Source of the DNA: Prosthecobacter sp.
GTDB taxonomy: Bacteria; Verrucomicrobiota; Verrucomicrobiia; Verrucomicrobiales; Verrucomicrobiaceae
Reading direction: 5' to 3'
NCBI GenBank assembly: GCA_019186985.1
Contig: JABARQ010000038.1
Coordinates: 20,047 to 84,046 of the forward strand
DNA: 64,000 nucleotides
A program made the position numbers and the translations under genes. The first letter of the stretch is position 1. The number at the start of each line of letters is the position of its first letter. Under the pieces are notes generated by a model, which had not been told where the DNA came from, did no database searches, and saw nothing but the letters and a program-made list of their open reading frames with translations. This document shows positions 18,713-27,604 of this stretch, piece by piece.

Positions 18713-20254
18713 TCAGGCGGGCCGGCCCCTGAGGGCGGGCCTGCGGTCGACTCCCTTGGGATTCATGGCGGTGATGCTGTCGAGGAAATGGATGGTGAGG
18801 CCGCCGGCATCCAGCCGGCAGGTCAGGGTGTCGCTGTGAGGAGTCTCGTAGTAGCGCCAGGTCAGAAGCAACGTTTGTTCGTCCTTCCAGGCGGCCGCGG
18901 CGGCGACCTTGAAGACCGTGCCAGGCTTCGGCCTGCCGCCGGAGATGAGGCGCGGCGGAGTGATGGGGATGCTGGTTTCGCCGAGCCGCCATCCCTTCAG
19001 CCCGCATTCGATGCGATGGCCGTCGGCCTCGAACACCAGGCTGTTGTCGCCAAGGCCGAGCGTGACTTTTTTCAGGCCGAATTCGTTAGGCTCCAGCTTG
19101 AAGCCGCCGATGAAGGCCGCCGCCGGGACGGCCGTGCTTTTCGGCGGCTGGAGTCGAAGCGTCTTCAGGACGCCGAGGTCGGCGTCGGTCGGCATGGGAG
19201 AGGTCAGCGCGGGCAGCAGGTGCTGCCAGACCAGGTCGAGCTGGCCCTGCATGTTCTTGTTCTCGCTGGTCATGACGATCACGGCGTCCTGCTCCGGCAG
19301 CACGAGGGTGAACTGACCAAAGGCGCCGTCGCCCCGGAAGGCGGTTCCCTGGCAGCGCCAGAACTGGTAGCCGTAGCCCTGCAGCCAGTCGTTCTTCGCC
19401 TTCGGCCGGTCGGGCTTGTCTCCACCGGTCTGCTGGATGTGGAATCGCGTCGCCTCCTCGATCCAGGATGCAGGAAGGAGCTGCCGGTCCTGCCACTGGC
19501 CTTTTTGCAGCAGCAGCTGGCCGAACTTCGCCAGGCCCTCGGTCTGGATGCTCAGGCCCCAGCCGCCGGTGTTGATGCCCCGGGGGCAGGTTTCCCAGCG
19601 CATGCCGGATACGCCCAGCGGTTCAAACAGGCGCGGCGTGAGATAGTCGAGGATGGTCTGGCCGGTGAGCTTCTGGACGATGGCGCTGCACATGTAGGTG
19701 GCGGCGCTGTTGTACATGAACTGCGTGCCCGGCTTGTGGGCGATGTTCTGGGCCAGGAAGGTGCGCACCCAGTCCTCCGACTTCACACAAACCTGGGTCG
19801 GCTCCTTCTCATTGCCGGTGGACATGGTCAGCAGATCCTTCACCCGCATGGCGGCGAGGTTTTCGCTGACCTTTTCCGGCAGTTTGTCCGGAAAGAAGGA
19901 GATGACCTTGTCCTCGACGTTCAGCCGCTTTTCCGCCACGGCAAAACCGACCGCGGTGGAGGTGAAGCTCTTGCTCATCGAGTACATCGTGTGGACCAGG
20001 TCCGGTCCGTACGGATCCCACCAGCCTTCAGCCACCACCTTTCCATGACGCAGGATCATGAGGCTGTGCAGCTCAAGCTTCTCCCGTTCGACCGCGGCGA
20101 GAAAGTCCAGGATGCCCCGCGCCGAGACGCCTTGAGATTCGGGCGTGCTGCGCGGCAGCCGCAAAGCTGTGGCTGCGGAGGAAACCGTGGGAAGCCACAG
20201 GCTGAACGAGGCCAGGCTGGCCTGTTTGAGAAGAGAACGACGGGTTGGGGACAT
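18713..20254 (-). CDS. Exported serine hydrolase of the beta-lactamase (class C/PBP) fold
   Basis: 513 residues. The N-terminus TRRSLLKQASLASFSLWL looks like a Tat signal. The SxxK active-site motif is S92-M-S-K95 (MYSMSKSFTSTAV). The second motif is Y-N-S (FMYNSAATYM) rather than the standard YxN. A C-terminal ~130-residue beta-rich extension follows the catalytic domain. This group contains esterases and D-aminopeptidases as well as true beta-lactamases, so resistance should not be assumed. It is the upstream partner of the ceramidase-like gene. Confidence 0.9.
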   Translation of the reverse strand: MSPTRRSLLKQASLASFSLWLPTVSSAATALRLPRSTPESQGVSARGILDFLAAVEREKLELHSLMILRHGKVVAEGWWDPYGPDLVHTMYSMSKSFTSTAVGFAVAEKRLNVEDKVISFFPDKLPEKVSENLAAMRVKDLLTMSTGNEKEPTQVCVKSEDWVRTFLAQNIAHKPGTQFMYNSAATYMCSAIVQKLTGQTILDYLTPRLFEPLGVSGMRWETCPRGINTGGWGLSIQTEGLAKFGQLLLQKGQWQDRQLLPASWIEEATRFHIQQTGGDKPDRPKAKNDWLQGYGYQFWRCQGTAFRGDGAFGQFTLVLPEQDAVIVMTSENKNMQGQLDLVWQHLLPALTSPMPTDADLGVLKTLRLQPPKSTAVPAAAFIGGFKLEPNEFGLKKVTLGLGDNSLVFEADGHRIECGLKGWRLGETSIPITPPRLISGGRPKPGTVFKVAAAAAWKDEQTLLLTWRYYETPHSDTLTCRLDAGGLTIHFLDSITAMNPKGVDRRPALRGRPA

Positions 20255-20345
20255 GGGGAAAGCTAGTCAGGTGAAGCGGTCAAGAACAAGCCCTGAGGAG
20301 CGAAAGTTGAGCCTGCGGGTAACAGGATGTTGCGGCCGTTGTAGA

Positions 20346-20395
20346 TTCGATGGTCAGTCGAATGGTTCCCGAGGCCGCTTCGATGGCCGTTCGAA
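20346..20395. repeat. Two short palindromic direct repeats
   Basis: Two 17-base copies (20346-20362, ttcgatggtcagtcgaa; 20379-20395, ttcgatggccgttcgaa) each carry ttcga/tcgaa arms. They lie between the stop of the alpha/beta hydrolase and the start of the serine hydrolase, both on the minus strand. They could be operator half-sites for the serine hydrolase gene or an ordinary intergenic repeat. Confidence 0.5.
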
Positions 20396-20396
20396 G

Positions 20397-21170
20397 CTAC
20401 TTCAAGCCCGTCACAAAATTGACCAGTTCCTGGCATTCGAAAAAAGACGGACCCACCTTGTGGCCTTCGCCGGGGATGATTTTCACGGTGAAGGAGCCGC
20501 CGGCGGCTTCGTAACGTTCCTTGAGGATCCGGGTGTTGTCATCGTAAGGCACCACGACATCGCTGTCGCCATGCACGGCAAACATGGGCACCTTGTTCAT
20601 GGCGAGTCCGGCGAGGTTGTCGATGGGGTTGAATTCCTTCAGCCGCGCCATGAGCTCTGTTTCCGGCAGGCCGAAGTCGGCGAGGGTCTGCGGCTTCGAG
20701 TTCTTCAACGGCCAGCTGGCGAGATTGCAGACCGGGTAGATGCCGACCCAGGCCCTGATCTTGCCCGGGTTCCGAAACGCCCAGGCCAGAGTCATCATGC
20801 CGCCACGGCTCTGGCCGAGCAGGATGGGTTTCGCCGAAAAGCCGCGCTTCACCATCGCCTCGTAAAAGAGGCTGAACTTTGCCGTGCTTTCCGGCGCTCC
20901 CCGCACCTCTCCAAGGTCGTGGCCCGCAAGACTGATGCCCGCGTTCATGAACGCCTCGAAGTACATCTTCCGGCCCGCCAGCGACACGCCGCCCTTCAGC
21001 GTCGGAGCATACCAGACCCAGGGTTTGCCCTCCGCGGGTGTCGGCGCGGCATACATCACGGCCTTGTGCCCGGCGACGTCCAGGATCTCAGGCGTCCTGG
21101 GCGTGGGTTCCTGCGCGAGAATCGGCAGGCTGTGGCTGATGAGGCCGAGTGCAATCAGGAGTCGCTGCAT
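20397..21170 (-). CDS. Secreted alpha/beta hydrolase
   Basis: 257 residues with a signal peptide (MQRLLIALGLISHSLPILAQ). The nucleophile elbow is GQSRGG (ILLGQSRGGMMTLAW); an Asp follows in AVHGDSDVVVPYD and a His in PGEGHKVGP, completing a Ser-Asp-His triad. The fold is that of prolyl-oligopeptidase-type esterases. Substrate is unknown. It stands upstream of the serine hydrolase and ceramidase-like genes on the same strand, 142 bases from the next start. Confidence 0.88.
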   Translation of the reverse strand: MQRLLIALGLISHSLPILAQEPTPRTPEILDVAGHKAVMYAAPTPAEGKPWVWYAPTLKGGVSLAGRKMYFEAFMNAGISLAGHDLGEVRGAPESTAKFSLFYEAMVKRGFSAKPILLGQSRGGMMTLAWAFRNPGKIRAWVGIYPVCNLASWPLKNSKPQTLADFGLPETELMARLKEFNPIDNLAGLAMNKVPMFAVHGDSDVVVPYDDNTRILKERYEAAGGSFTVKIIPGEGHKVGPSFFECQELVNFVTGLK

Positions 21171-21212
21171 GATGAAGGGCTGCCGGAATTTCTGGTGAGG
21201 CGGAGGTGACGT

Positions 21213-21650
21213 TCAATCCTCCGCCCGTGTTTCACCGAGGTTCACCTGCTGGATCAAGGAACGCAGCTCAGGCCCGGCAAGTCTGAGCTCTTCCCGGTGC
21301 GTGGCGACCAGACCGGCCAGGATGCGTTCGCCGCGGGCGGTCAGCCGGACATGCACCTGCCTGCGGTCCCCCTCCGAGGCGCAGCGTTCGACAAGGTTCT
21401 CCAGCACCAGACGGTCGGTCAGGCCGACGGCGCTGTGATGGCGGATCAGCAAACGGTCCGCCAGCTCGCCGATGGTGACATGGTCGCGTCCCGGGAAGCC
21501 CTTGATGACCAGCAGGGCCTGGTACTGCTGGGCGGTCACGCCCGCCGCCAGAGCCGCGTTTTCACTGAACCGGAGGAACTGGCGCAGCCGGAGCCGGAAG
21601 GCCGCGAGGTCTTCATACTGGGGCTTGGAGAGCGGCCTGCGTGCTGCCAT
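21213..21650 (-). CDS. MarR-family transcriptional regulator
   Basis: About 145 residues from the ATG at 21650 (MAARRPLSKPQYEDLAAF). A longer frame opens at 21845 but would run through the operator-like palindromes. The winged-helix region contains VTIGELADRLLIRHHSAVGL as recognition helix, then VERCASEGDRRQVHVRLTARG as wing, a pattern diagnostic of MarR. It faces the HPP gene across a 152-base divergent region with two palindromes, so it probably represses itself and HPP in response to a small effector. Confidence 0.92.
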   Translation of the reverse strand: MAARRPLSKPQYEDLAAFRLRLRQFLRFSENAALAAGVTAQQYQALLVIKGFPGRDHVTIGELADRLLIRHHSAVGLTDRLVLENLVERCASEGDRRQVHVRLTARGERILAGLVATHREELRLAGPELRSLIQQVNLGETRAED

Positions 21651-21668
21651 GGCCCATGAGTGCTCCTG

Positions 21669-21714
21669 AAAGTGGCGTGACGCTACTTTTTGTTGAAAAG
21701 TATCGTGATACGAT
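21669..21714. promoter_or_regulatory. Two candidate MarR operators in the divergent marR/HPP promoter region
   Basis: The first palindrome has 9-bp arms with one mismatch and a 3-base spacer (21669-21677 aaagtggcg, 21681-21689 cgctacttt). The second is gtatcgtgatacgat at 21700-21714, with nested arms atcgt/acgat and gtatc/gatac. Their position next to the MarR start and in the shared promoter region fits autoregulatory operators. No binding data exist here. Confidence 0.5.
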
Positions 21715-21802
21715 GCGTTTAGATGGAGCCGGGGCAACCAACCCAAGTCACCCCCGGCAAGTGCTCCCATGAAGCATGAACCTCCCCATTTTCTGATGCC
21801 GC

Positions 21803-22543
21803 ATGTCCAGGGCGGCGGCGCTTTCCCCTGCTGACATGCCTGCACCTGCGCTTCGTCATTGGCTGGGCATCGAGATTGTCGAGGTCAGCCCCTTGGAAAG
21901 GGCCGTTGCCGCCCTGGGCGGAGGCCTGTCCATTCTGATCCTGGTCCTGACGGCTTCCTGGGTGCTGCCTGGAGAAGGCGCGGCATGCGTGATCGCCTCG
22001 ATGGGAGCCTCGGCGGTGCTGCTGTTTGGCGTGCCTCACGGTTCGCTCTCCCAGCCCTGGCCGGCCGTCGCCGGTCATTGCATCTCGGCCTTCATCGGCG
22101 TCGTCTGCGCCCGGCATGTTCCCCAGGCGCACCTGGCGGCGGCCTGCGCCGTGGGCTTTTCGATCGCCGCCATGCAGCAGCTTCGCTGCATTCACCCTCC
22201 CGGCGGTGCCACGGCCTTCACTGCGGTCATGGGCGGTCAGGCCGTGCATGAGCTGGGTTATCGGTTCGTGCTGATTCCGGTGCTCGCCAACGCCCTGCTG
22301 ATGGTGCTGCTCGCCGTCATGATCAACTTCGCCTTCCGCTGGCGGCGTTATCCGGTGATTCTGAGCCGACCTCCAGCTCCGCAGAGACCGGCCTTGTCGG
22401 ATTCATCGGTGAAGCACAGCCATGCCGAAGTTGTCGCCGCCCTGCGGTCAATCGATTCCTTCGTGGACATCAGCGAGGAGGATCTGCTGCGGCTGGCTGG
22501 CCTGATCAACCGTTCGGGTGATCCGGATCTTGGCGCAAGATGA
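21803..22543 (+). CDS. HPP-family integral membrane protein
   Basis: 246 residues with four to five transmembrane segments. The family-defining motif IHPPGGATAF is present, preceded by SMGASAVLLFGVPHGSLSQP. HPP proteins are linked to nitrite or anion transport in plants and cyanobacteria; the function in this lineage is unknown. Many homologues carry C-terminal CBS domains, but here only a ~60-residue soluble tail follows. It is divergent from the MarR gene, which probably controls it. A second ATG, MPAPALRHWLG, lies at residue 12. Confidence 0.88.
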   Translation: MSRAAALSPADMPAPALRHWLGIEIVEVSPLERAVAALGGGLSILILVLTASWVLPGEGAACVIASMGASAVLLFGVPHGSLSQPWPAVAGHCISAFIGVVCARHVPQAHLAAACAVGFSIAAMQQLRCIHPPGGATAFTAVMGGQAVHELGYRFVLIPVLANALLMVLLAVMINFAFRWRRYPVILSRPPAPQRPALSDSSVKHSHAEVVAALRSIDSFVDISEEDLLRLAGLINRSGDPDLGAR

Positions 22544-22596
22544 GGGATGCGGCTTCGCCTGGCGGCCGAAGCTGCGGTGCATGATGGCGCTGACGT

Positions 22597-23038
22597 TCAC
22601 TTCCACCGCCATCTGTCGTCCTTCTCCTGCACGGAGCGCGGACCGTCGCCGTCGAGCCAGGTCCTGGCCTCGGAATTGCCTAACAAAAAGGAATCCAAGA
22701 AGGCGGTGCTGACGCGGCGGCGGTTCGGGCTCCTTGCATGACCTTCGCCGGGCGGCGCACGTTCGCGGAAGGCTCCGTGTTCGGCGTCCTTCAGCACGAG
22801 TTCATTATGGGTTGCTCTCGCGCGAGCCTCCGAGCCCGTGACTGTAAGGCACGACGGGCGCGGCCTTGGTCGTCGCAGGCGGATGCACGCGGACGGGCAA
22901 AGCGCGGTCGCGTCCGGCATCCTGCACGGTGAGGTCGAGCGGAGCCGCGTGCACGGTCTCCGGCAGTTCGAGCGGATCGTGGGCGAAAACAGTGCTGGCG
23001 GCGAAACAGGAAATCAGGGTGAAGCTGACGGACTTCAT
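22597..23038 (-). pseudogene. Internally deleted dienelactone-hydrolase-like gene
   Basis: The 5' part (from ATG 23038) encodes a signal peptide (MKSVSFTLISCFAASTVFA) and the N-terminal strand region of a predicted dienelactone hydrolase, ending in YSHGLGGSRE at about 22815; a stop follows at 22805. In a different frame, the region 22800-22597 encodes a C-terminal end of the same kind of protein (NELVLKDAEHGAF, then AFLDSFLLGNSEARTWLDGD). The whole middle, including the nucleophile elbow, is missing and the two halves are out of frame. I read this as a gene inactivated by an internal deletion near 22805. It lies directly downstream of the lipid operon. Confidence 0.75.
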
Positions 23039-23066
23039 GGCTTCTGAGGCAACTGGCGGGAGGCAG

Positions 23067-23492
23067 CTAGATCGAGGCGATCCAAACAAAACCTGGTGTG
23101 ATGATGAGGGCATAACTGCACGCATTCATTGCCACCGCCATTTGCACACAATTCATAATAGAGGCTTGTTTCAGCATTAAGCGCAAAACCAAGTATTCGA
23201 CGATCACGGACATCAAAAGTGCCCAGCCTATTGCAGTCGTTACTGTGAGCGCCTTGCCGGCTGTTTCGAGGCCACGTATTCCTCCTTGGTTTAAAGACAG
23301 TCCGACAAAAAAGGAGGCAATGTTGGCTGCGAGCGCGGCTCGAAGGGATGCAACCACGCTTATAGAATTCTTGCCAAGCCAACGAATCGTAAATGACTCT
23401 GCTCCAAGAACTAACGGAGACAGATACAACGCGATCAGATATGGAAAATGACCTGCAAGTATGGTGTTTGCCAAGATCAGGGCCAGTTTCAT
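23067..23492 (-). CDS. Small integral membrane protein of unknown function
   Basis: 141 residues with four hydrophobic segments and few charged residues. I do not recognise the family. Its ATG overlaps the stop of the PAP2-phosphatase gene (ATGA), so it is translated as the last cistron of the lipid operon. Its codon usage looks more AT-rich than its neighbours. A role in lipid handling is inferred only from position. Confidence 0.7.
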   Translation of the reverse strand: MKLALILANTILAGHFPYLIALYLSPLVLGAESFTIRWLGKNSISVVASLRAALAANIASFFVGLSLNQGGIRGLETAGKALTVTTAIGWALLMSVIVEYLVLRLMLKQASIMNCVQMAVAMNACSYALIITPGFVWIASI

Positions 23493-24793
23493 TTCGTTGC
23501 TTGGGCGCGCTGAATTTCAGGGGCATCAGGAAAAGGGTTTAAAATGGCCAAGGGTTCGACCTTGCAAATGATCGTCCGGGCTTCGTTGAAGTTCCGGGCC
23601 TCCCCGGCCTGCACCAGCCAGCGTGCAGCAATCTGGGCCGAGCGCTGCAGACCGAGCTGGCAGTGCAGGTAAACCCGCCTGCCCGACGCCCGCTCATGGT
23701 GGATGAGGTCGAGGGCCTGACGGATTTGCTCCTCCTTGAGCGGCACGAGGTCCAGCAGAGGAAGGTTGTGATACACGGCCTCCTCCCGAAAAGGGGCGGG
23801 TGCGGTTGATTCGGCGGTGAGGTCCACCACGGCAAGCGGCCCCTGACGGCACAGCAGACGGGACTCACGGGTGGTGAGCCTGCGGCCAAACATCACACCC
23901 TTGCAGACCTCGTGCCAGCCTGGGATGCGGTTTAGCCAACGACGTTGGTACCAACGGGCTGCGATCAGAACCGGGAGCAGGCACCATTCCGCAGCGGGCG
24001 AAAGCGTGCCGTTTTCCTTGCCGAGCAGACGTGACCGGCCCGTGGCGTAGGCCAGGGAGAAGATGCCGCAGGCCAGGCAAGGCCAGAAGAAAACCCAACA
24101 GGCCAGCCCTGGGCCGGCGAAGGCCAGGGCGGCTGCGCCGTATCGACATGCCATTTTGGAGGAGGGGTTGTGTGTGCCCGGCTGACGCGGATCGGGAACC
24201 AGCGCCGCAACGATCCAGGCCATGACAAACCCGCCAGCCACGTCCACCAGGTGATGCTGCCAGACCAAGAGTGTGGAGGCGCCAATGAGCATGAACCAGA
24301 CCTTGGTCAGGCGTCTTGGCAGACCTCGGAGGTGAGCGCCATAAAACACCCAGACGAGGGAGCGCAGGCTGATGTGCAGGGACGGGGCGAGGTTGTAAGG
24401 CTGGTCATTGGAATACAGCGCCTCAAACAACGGGGCGGTCCAGCCTGCGGGCTCGGGTCGTGGCAGGCCCAGCTTGAGCGGGAACAGCAGGAAGAAAAAG
24501 CCGCTGGCGAGGGTGACCAGAATCAGCCGTTTTGTGAGCAGGCTCAGCTCCAGGCGGCTTCCACACAGGAAGAAGGCGCCGCAGAAGAAGAGGTCGAGGG
24601 ACCAGTAGGGAACCACCAACTCCCTGACAAAGGGGATGTGCCGCTCCCACTCGAACATCAGTGTCGGCACGTCGCCGCGAGTGGCGGTGAACTGATTGCA
24701 GAAACTGTAAACCAGGATGAACAAGCCGCCCGCGAGCGACAGCCGCCACAAAGCAGGAAGGAAGAGGCCGGGCTCGCGGGATGAGGTGTTCAT
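23489..24793 (-). CDS. PAP2-family phosphatase fused to a dual-specificity phosphatase domain
   Basis: From the ATG at 24793 (MNTSSREPG), which overlaps the preceding stop by ATGA. An N-terminal membrane PAP2 module has six or more transmembrane segments, with active-site motifs APSLHISL and HHLVDVAGG. The C-terminal third is a tyrosine/dual-specificity phosphatase with the C-x5-R loop HCQLGLQRSA. The fusion is known from a conserved phospholipid gene cluster in proteobacteria. Likely substrates are phosphatidylglycerol-phosphate or phosphoinositide-like lipids and similar head groups, but this is inference. Confidence 0.88.
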   Translation of the reverse strand: MNTSSREPGLFLPALWRLSLAGGLFILVYSFCNQFTATRGDVPTLMFEWERHIPFVRELVVPYWSLDLFFCGAFFLCGSRLELSLLTKRLILVTLASGFFFLLFPLKLGLPRPEPAGWTAPLFEALYSNDQPYNLAPSLHISLRSLVWVFYGAHLRGLPRRLTKVWFMLIGASTLLVWQHHLVDVAGGFVMAWIVAALVPDPRQPGTHNPSSKMACRYGAAALAFAGPGLACWVFFWPCLACGIFSLAYATGRSRLLGKENGTLSPAAEWCLLPVLIAARWYQRRWLNRIPGWHEVCKGVMFGRRLTTRESRLLCRQGPLAVVDLTAESTAPAPFREEAVYHNLPLLDLVPLKEEQIRQALDLIHHERASGRRVYLHCQLGLQRSAQIAARWLVQAGEARNFNEARTIICKVEPLAILNPFPDAPEIQRAQATK

Positions 24794-26529
24794 GCCAGGG
24801 GCTTGCGGGCTGCACACACGGTGAAGATTCCGAAGTCATCGATCCACTGGCGCTCCTTTTTAAAACCGGCCTGCTCGACCAGCGCATCCATTTCGCCCTG
24901 GGGACGACGACGCATGATCCAGAACTCCCCGTCTCGGTTGGTGAGCGTGCGGGCGATCATCTCGACCTGGGGATGCCAGGGTTGTCCTGTGTAGATGAGC
25001 CAGCCGCCGGGGGGGAGCCCCCGGTAGATTCCGCGCAGCGAACGTTGCAGCCTGGCGTTGTCAGGGAACAGCTCATAAAGCCCTGAGACCACGGTGATGC
25101 TTGGCCTGGGTTCGACCGCGGCGAGTGATTCTTCGTCAAAAGCGTCCCCTCGGCGATGTTCGATGCGTTCGCTCAGGCTCATTCTGGCGGCGCTTTCCCT
25201 GCCCTTGGAGAGGGCTCCCTCGCTCCAGTCACGGCACAGCACCTGCAGGTCGTGCCCATTGGGTTCATCCACAAGGACGTCCAGCAGATAGCGGCCGGCC
25301 CCACCGGCGACATCCATCAGCTTCAGGGGCATGCCCTCCTCCCGCACAGATCGAAGCGCATGGCCCAGCGCATGTTTCATGCAGGAACGCCGCTGCCGAA
25401 TGCCGCGCCAGCCAATGGCACTGAGGTAAAAATGATCAATGATCCTGCCGATGAGAAGCTCTCCCCTGGCCTTGTTTTCATAAACGTAATCAAGCGACTC
25501 GCCTGAATCGAAGCCTGTGGCGTGGCCGATGCGGATGCCCTGGCTCAGCCTTCCAAGCGAGCCAAGTCCGGCGCGCTGCAGGCTGAACGAAAGGCTTTTC
25601 AGGCACGGCGCGGGCAGAGGCTTGCGGAGGGCGGCGTACTCGGCGTTGGTCACCGGTGAGCTGAGGTCGGCTTCAAGCCTCCGTGGTGCCGGGCGGCTGA
25701 AGCAGCGCCTGGCAAAGCGGCTGATCGCGGAGCAGGCCTCGTCACGGCAGAGGTCATGAAAGATGGCATGGCGTGCGCCCTTGAGGGTGAGGTGGATCTT
25801 TTCATCGCTGCCATAGCTGTCGTAAAGGTTCAGGATCGCTTCACGCTTCACGACCTTGTCATCACCGGCGGAGAACAGCAGAAGCGGGCGGTCCATCACG
25901 GCGGCATCGTTGATGACACGGCGGCCTGTGTCGAACAGGTCCACCAGCACCCGTGCTGAGATGTCCTTGGAAACGGCCGTGTCAGCATCATAGGCTGCGG
26001 CCGCTGCTGGATCGCGTGTCAGCCAGGCGCCGCGGACATAACTTTGGATGGTGGCGTCAGGCTTCACCTTCTGCAGGGCGCGGATGGCGGTGAGGGCACC
26101 GGGTACGATCAGGTTCACTTCGAGGGCCGGGGTAGCCAGGACAAGGCCTGCGATGTTGGGCGCGAAGTCATGAACCCAGGTGGCTGCGACGACTGCGCCC
26201 ACGCTGTGCGCCACCACCACGGTGGACTCCGGCCTCAGTCCGTGGGTTTTCTCCAGGTGGCGGATGAAGGTGTCCAGGTCGCGGACATATTCCATGAAGC
26301 CTGCGGCATGTCCGCGCCTGCCCTCCGACTGGCCGTGGCCGCGCGCCTCCCAGGCATAGATGGCGGTGTCGGGAAGGATCAGCGAGGGAATGACGCTGTC
26401 CCAGCGGTCGGCGTGTTCATGGCCGCGATGGAGGAGAACCAGCGCCTGTTTGGCGCCGGAGATGTTCCAGGATTTATATTGCAGGGGCGTGCCGTCGGCG
26501 GCGCAGTAGGTGTGGCGTTCGGAATTCAT
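24790..26529 (-). CDS. Bifunctional alpha/beta hydrolase - class I SAM methyltransferase
   Basis: 579 residues from the ATG at 26529 (a GTG in frame lies at 26583). Residues about 1-300 are a lysophospholipase-type hydrolase: LLHRGHEHADRWD, the elbow VVVAHSVGAVV, and AGDDKVVKRE plus KGARHAIFHD for the acid and His. Residues about 330-579 are a methyltransferase with the SAM-binding motif LMDVAGGAGRYLLDVL. This exact fusion occurs beside the PAP2-DSP, CdsA and acyltransferase genes in other bacteria, supporting a common pathway that remodels or builds an unusual phospholipid. Confidence 0.9.
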   Translation of the reverse strand: MNSERHTYCAADGTPLQYKSWNISGAKQALVLLHRGHEHADRWDSVIPSLILPDTAIYAWEARGHGQSEGRRGHAAGFMEYVRDLDTFIRHLEKTHGLRPESTVVVAHSVGAVVAATWVHDFAPNIAGLVLATPALEVNLIVPGALTAIRALQKVKPDATIQSYVRGAWLTRDPAAAAAYDADTAVSKDISARVLVDLFDTGRRVINDAAVMDRPLLLFSAGDDKVVKREAILNLYDSYGSDEKIHLTLKGARHAIFHDLCRDEACSAISRFARRCFSRPAPRRLEADLSSPVTNAEYAALRKPLPAPCLKSLSFSLQRAGLGSLGRLSQGIRIGHATGFDSGESLDYVYENKARGELLIGRIIDHFYLSAIGWRGIRQRRSCMKHALGHALRSVREEGMPLKLMDVAGGAGRYLLDVLVDEPNGHDLQVLCRDWSEGALSKGRESAARMSLSERIEHRRGDAFDEESLAAVEPRPSITVVSGLYELFPDNARLQRSLRGIYRGLPPGGWLIYTGQPWHPQVEMIARTLTNRDGEFWIMRRRPQGEMDALVEQAGFKKERQWIDDFGIFTVCAARKPLA

Positions 26530-26641
26530 GATCGTGGATGTCAAGATGGACACCGGGCAGTGCCTGGAATTCGGAAGCGCCACCAGTGGGCCCTGGTGAT
26601 GCCCCCATTGAGGAAAGCGATGATGCGGACCGTCGATCTGG

Positions 26642-27592
26642 CTAGTCCCGCGTGTAGAAGTACCGCAGGATGTGAAAATAAACCGGGGCTGAAAAGCAGA
26701 GTGAGTCGATGCGGTCCATCATGCCGCCGTGGCCTTCGATCAGGGTGCCCCAGTCCTTGATGCCGCGCTCGCGCTTGATCGCCGACATCACCAGGCCGCC
26801 AAAGAAGCCCATGATGCACAACGCCAGGGCGACCAGTGCCGCCTGCCAGGGTGGGAAAGGCGTGAGGCGGAACATGGCGGCGCCGAGGAGAGAGGCGGTG
26901 AGAACACCACCCACAAGGCCCTCCAGGGTTTTTTTCGGGCTGAGCCTTGGGACGATCGGGCGTCTTCCGCAGAGCTTGCCCCAGACGTATTGAAAGACAT
27001 CGGAGCCCTGGGTCACCGCCACCAGGAACAGGATGAGGCCTGCCGGGCCCATGCGCAAGGGCTCCACCTCAAGCGTCAGCAGCATGGGGATGTGGCTGAT
27101 GAAATACACGCAGACCATCAGGCCCCACTGCGTGCGGGCGTTTCTTTCGAGGAAGTCCTCCACCTCCCCGCCCAGGGTGGTCAGCATCGGGATCAGCACG
27201 AAGGCGTAGACGGGCACCATGATGGCGAACATCCCATACCAGCCCGTGTGCACGAGCCAGTATTGACAGGGGAGCACGATGAAGAAGGCGGTGAACAGCG
27301 CGGCGTGGTCGGCCCTGCGGGTCGGTGTCACCGTCAGGTACTCACGCAGGGCCAGAAAGGAGACGGCGGCGAAGATGAGGGTGGTGCCGGTCCTGCCCGC
27401 CGACAGGGCGGTGAACAGCACGATCACCATCACCCACCAGCTGTTCGTGCGTGAAACCAGGTTTTGCACTGTGGCACGTCCGGTCTCCGTGACGGCCCGG
27501 CGCTTCAGAATCCAGCCGATGAGGCTGGAAAGGCCCAGGATGCCGAACACAGCGATCAGCAGATGATGGGTGACGGGGGAGGACCAGTTCAT
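26642..27592 (-). CDS. cdsA: Phosphatidate cytidylyltransferase (CdsA family)
   Basis: 316 residues with about eight transmembrane segments and the CDS C-terminal signature: SDVFQYVWGKLCGRR, SPKKTLEG, and KDWGTLIEGHGGMMDRIDSL. It makes CDP-diacylglycerol from phosphatidic acid and CTP in the inner membrane. It ends 112 bases before the hydrolase-methyltransferase start and begins 12 bases after the acyltransferase stop. It may be a second, pathway-specific copy; the housekeeping copy is not in this window. Confidence 0.93.
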   Translation of the reverse strand: MNWSSPVTHHLLIAVFGILGLSSLIGWILKRRAVTETGRATVQNLVSRTNSWWVMVIVLFTALSAGRTGTTLIFAAVSFLALREYLTVTPTRRADHAALFTAFFIVLPCQYWLVHTGWYGMFAIMVPVYAFVLIPMLTTLGGEVEDFLERNARTQWGLMVCVYFISHIPMLLTLEVEPLRMGPAGLILFLVAVTQGSDVFQYVWGKLCGRRPIVPRLSPKKTLEGLVGGVLTASLLGAAMFRLTPFPPWQAALVALALCIMGFFGGLVMSAIKRERGIKDWGTLIEGHGGMMDRIDSLCFSAPVYFHILRYFYTRD

Positions 27593-27604
27593 GAGGTGGA
27601 AAGG

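Noticed and set aside
18713..20254. Calling the serine hydrolase a beta-lactamase resistance gene
   Set aside because: The fold is shared by esterases and peptidases; the YxN motif is altered and no resistance context exists.
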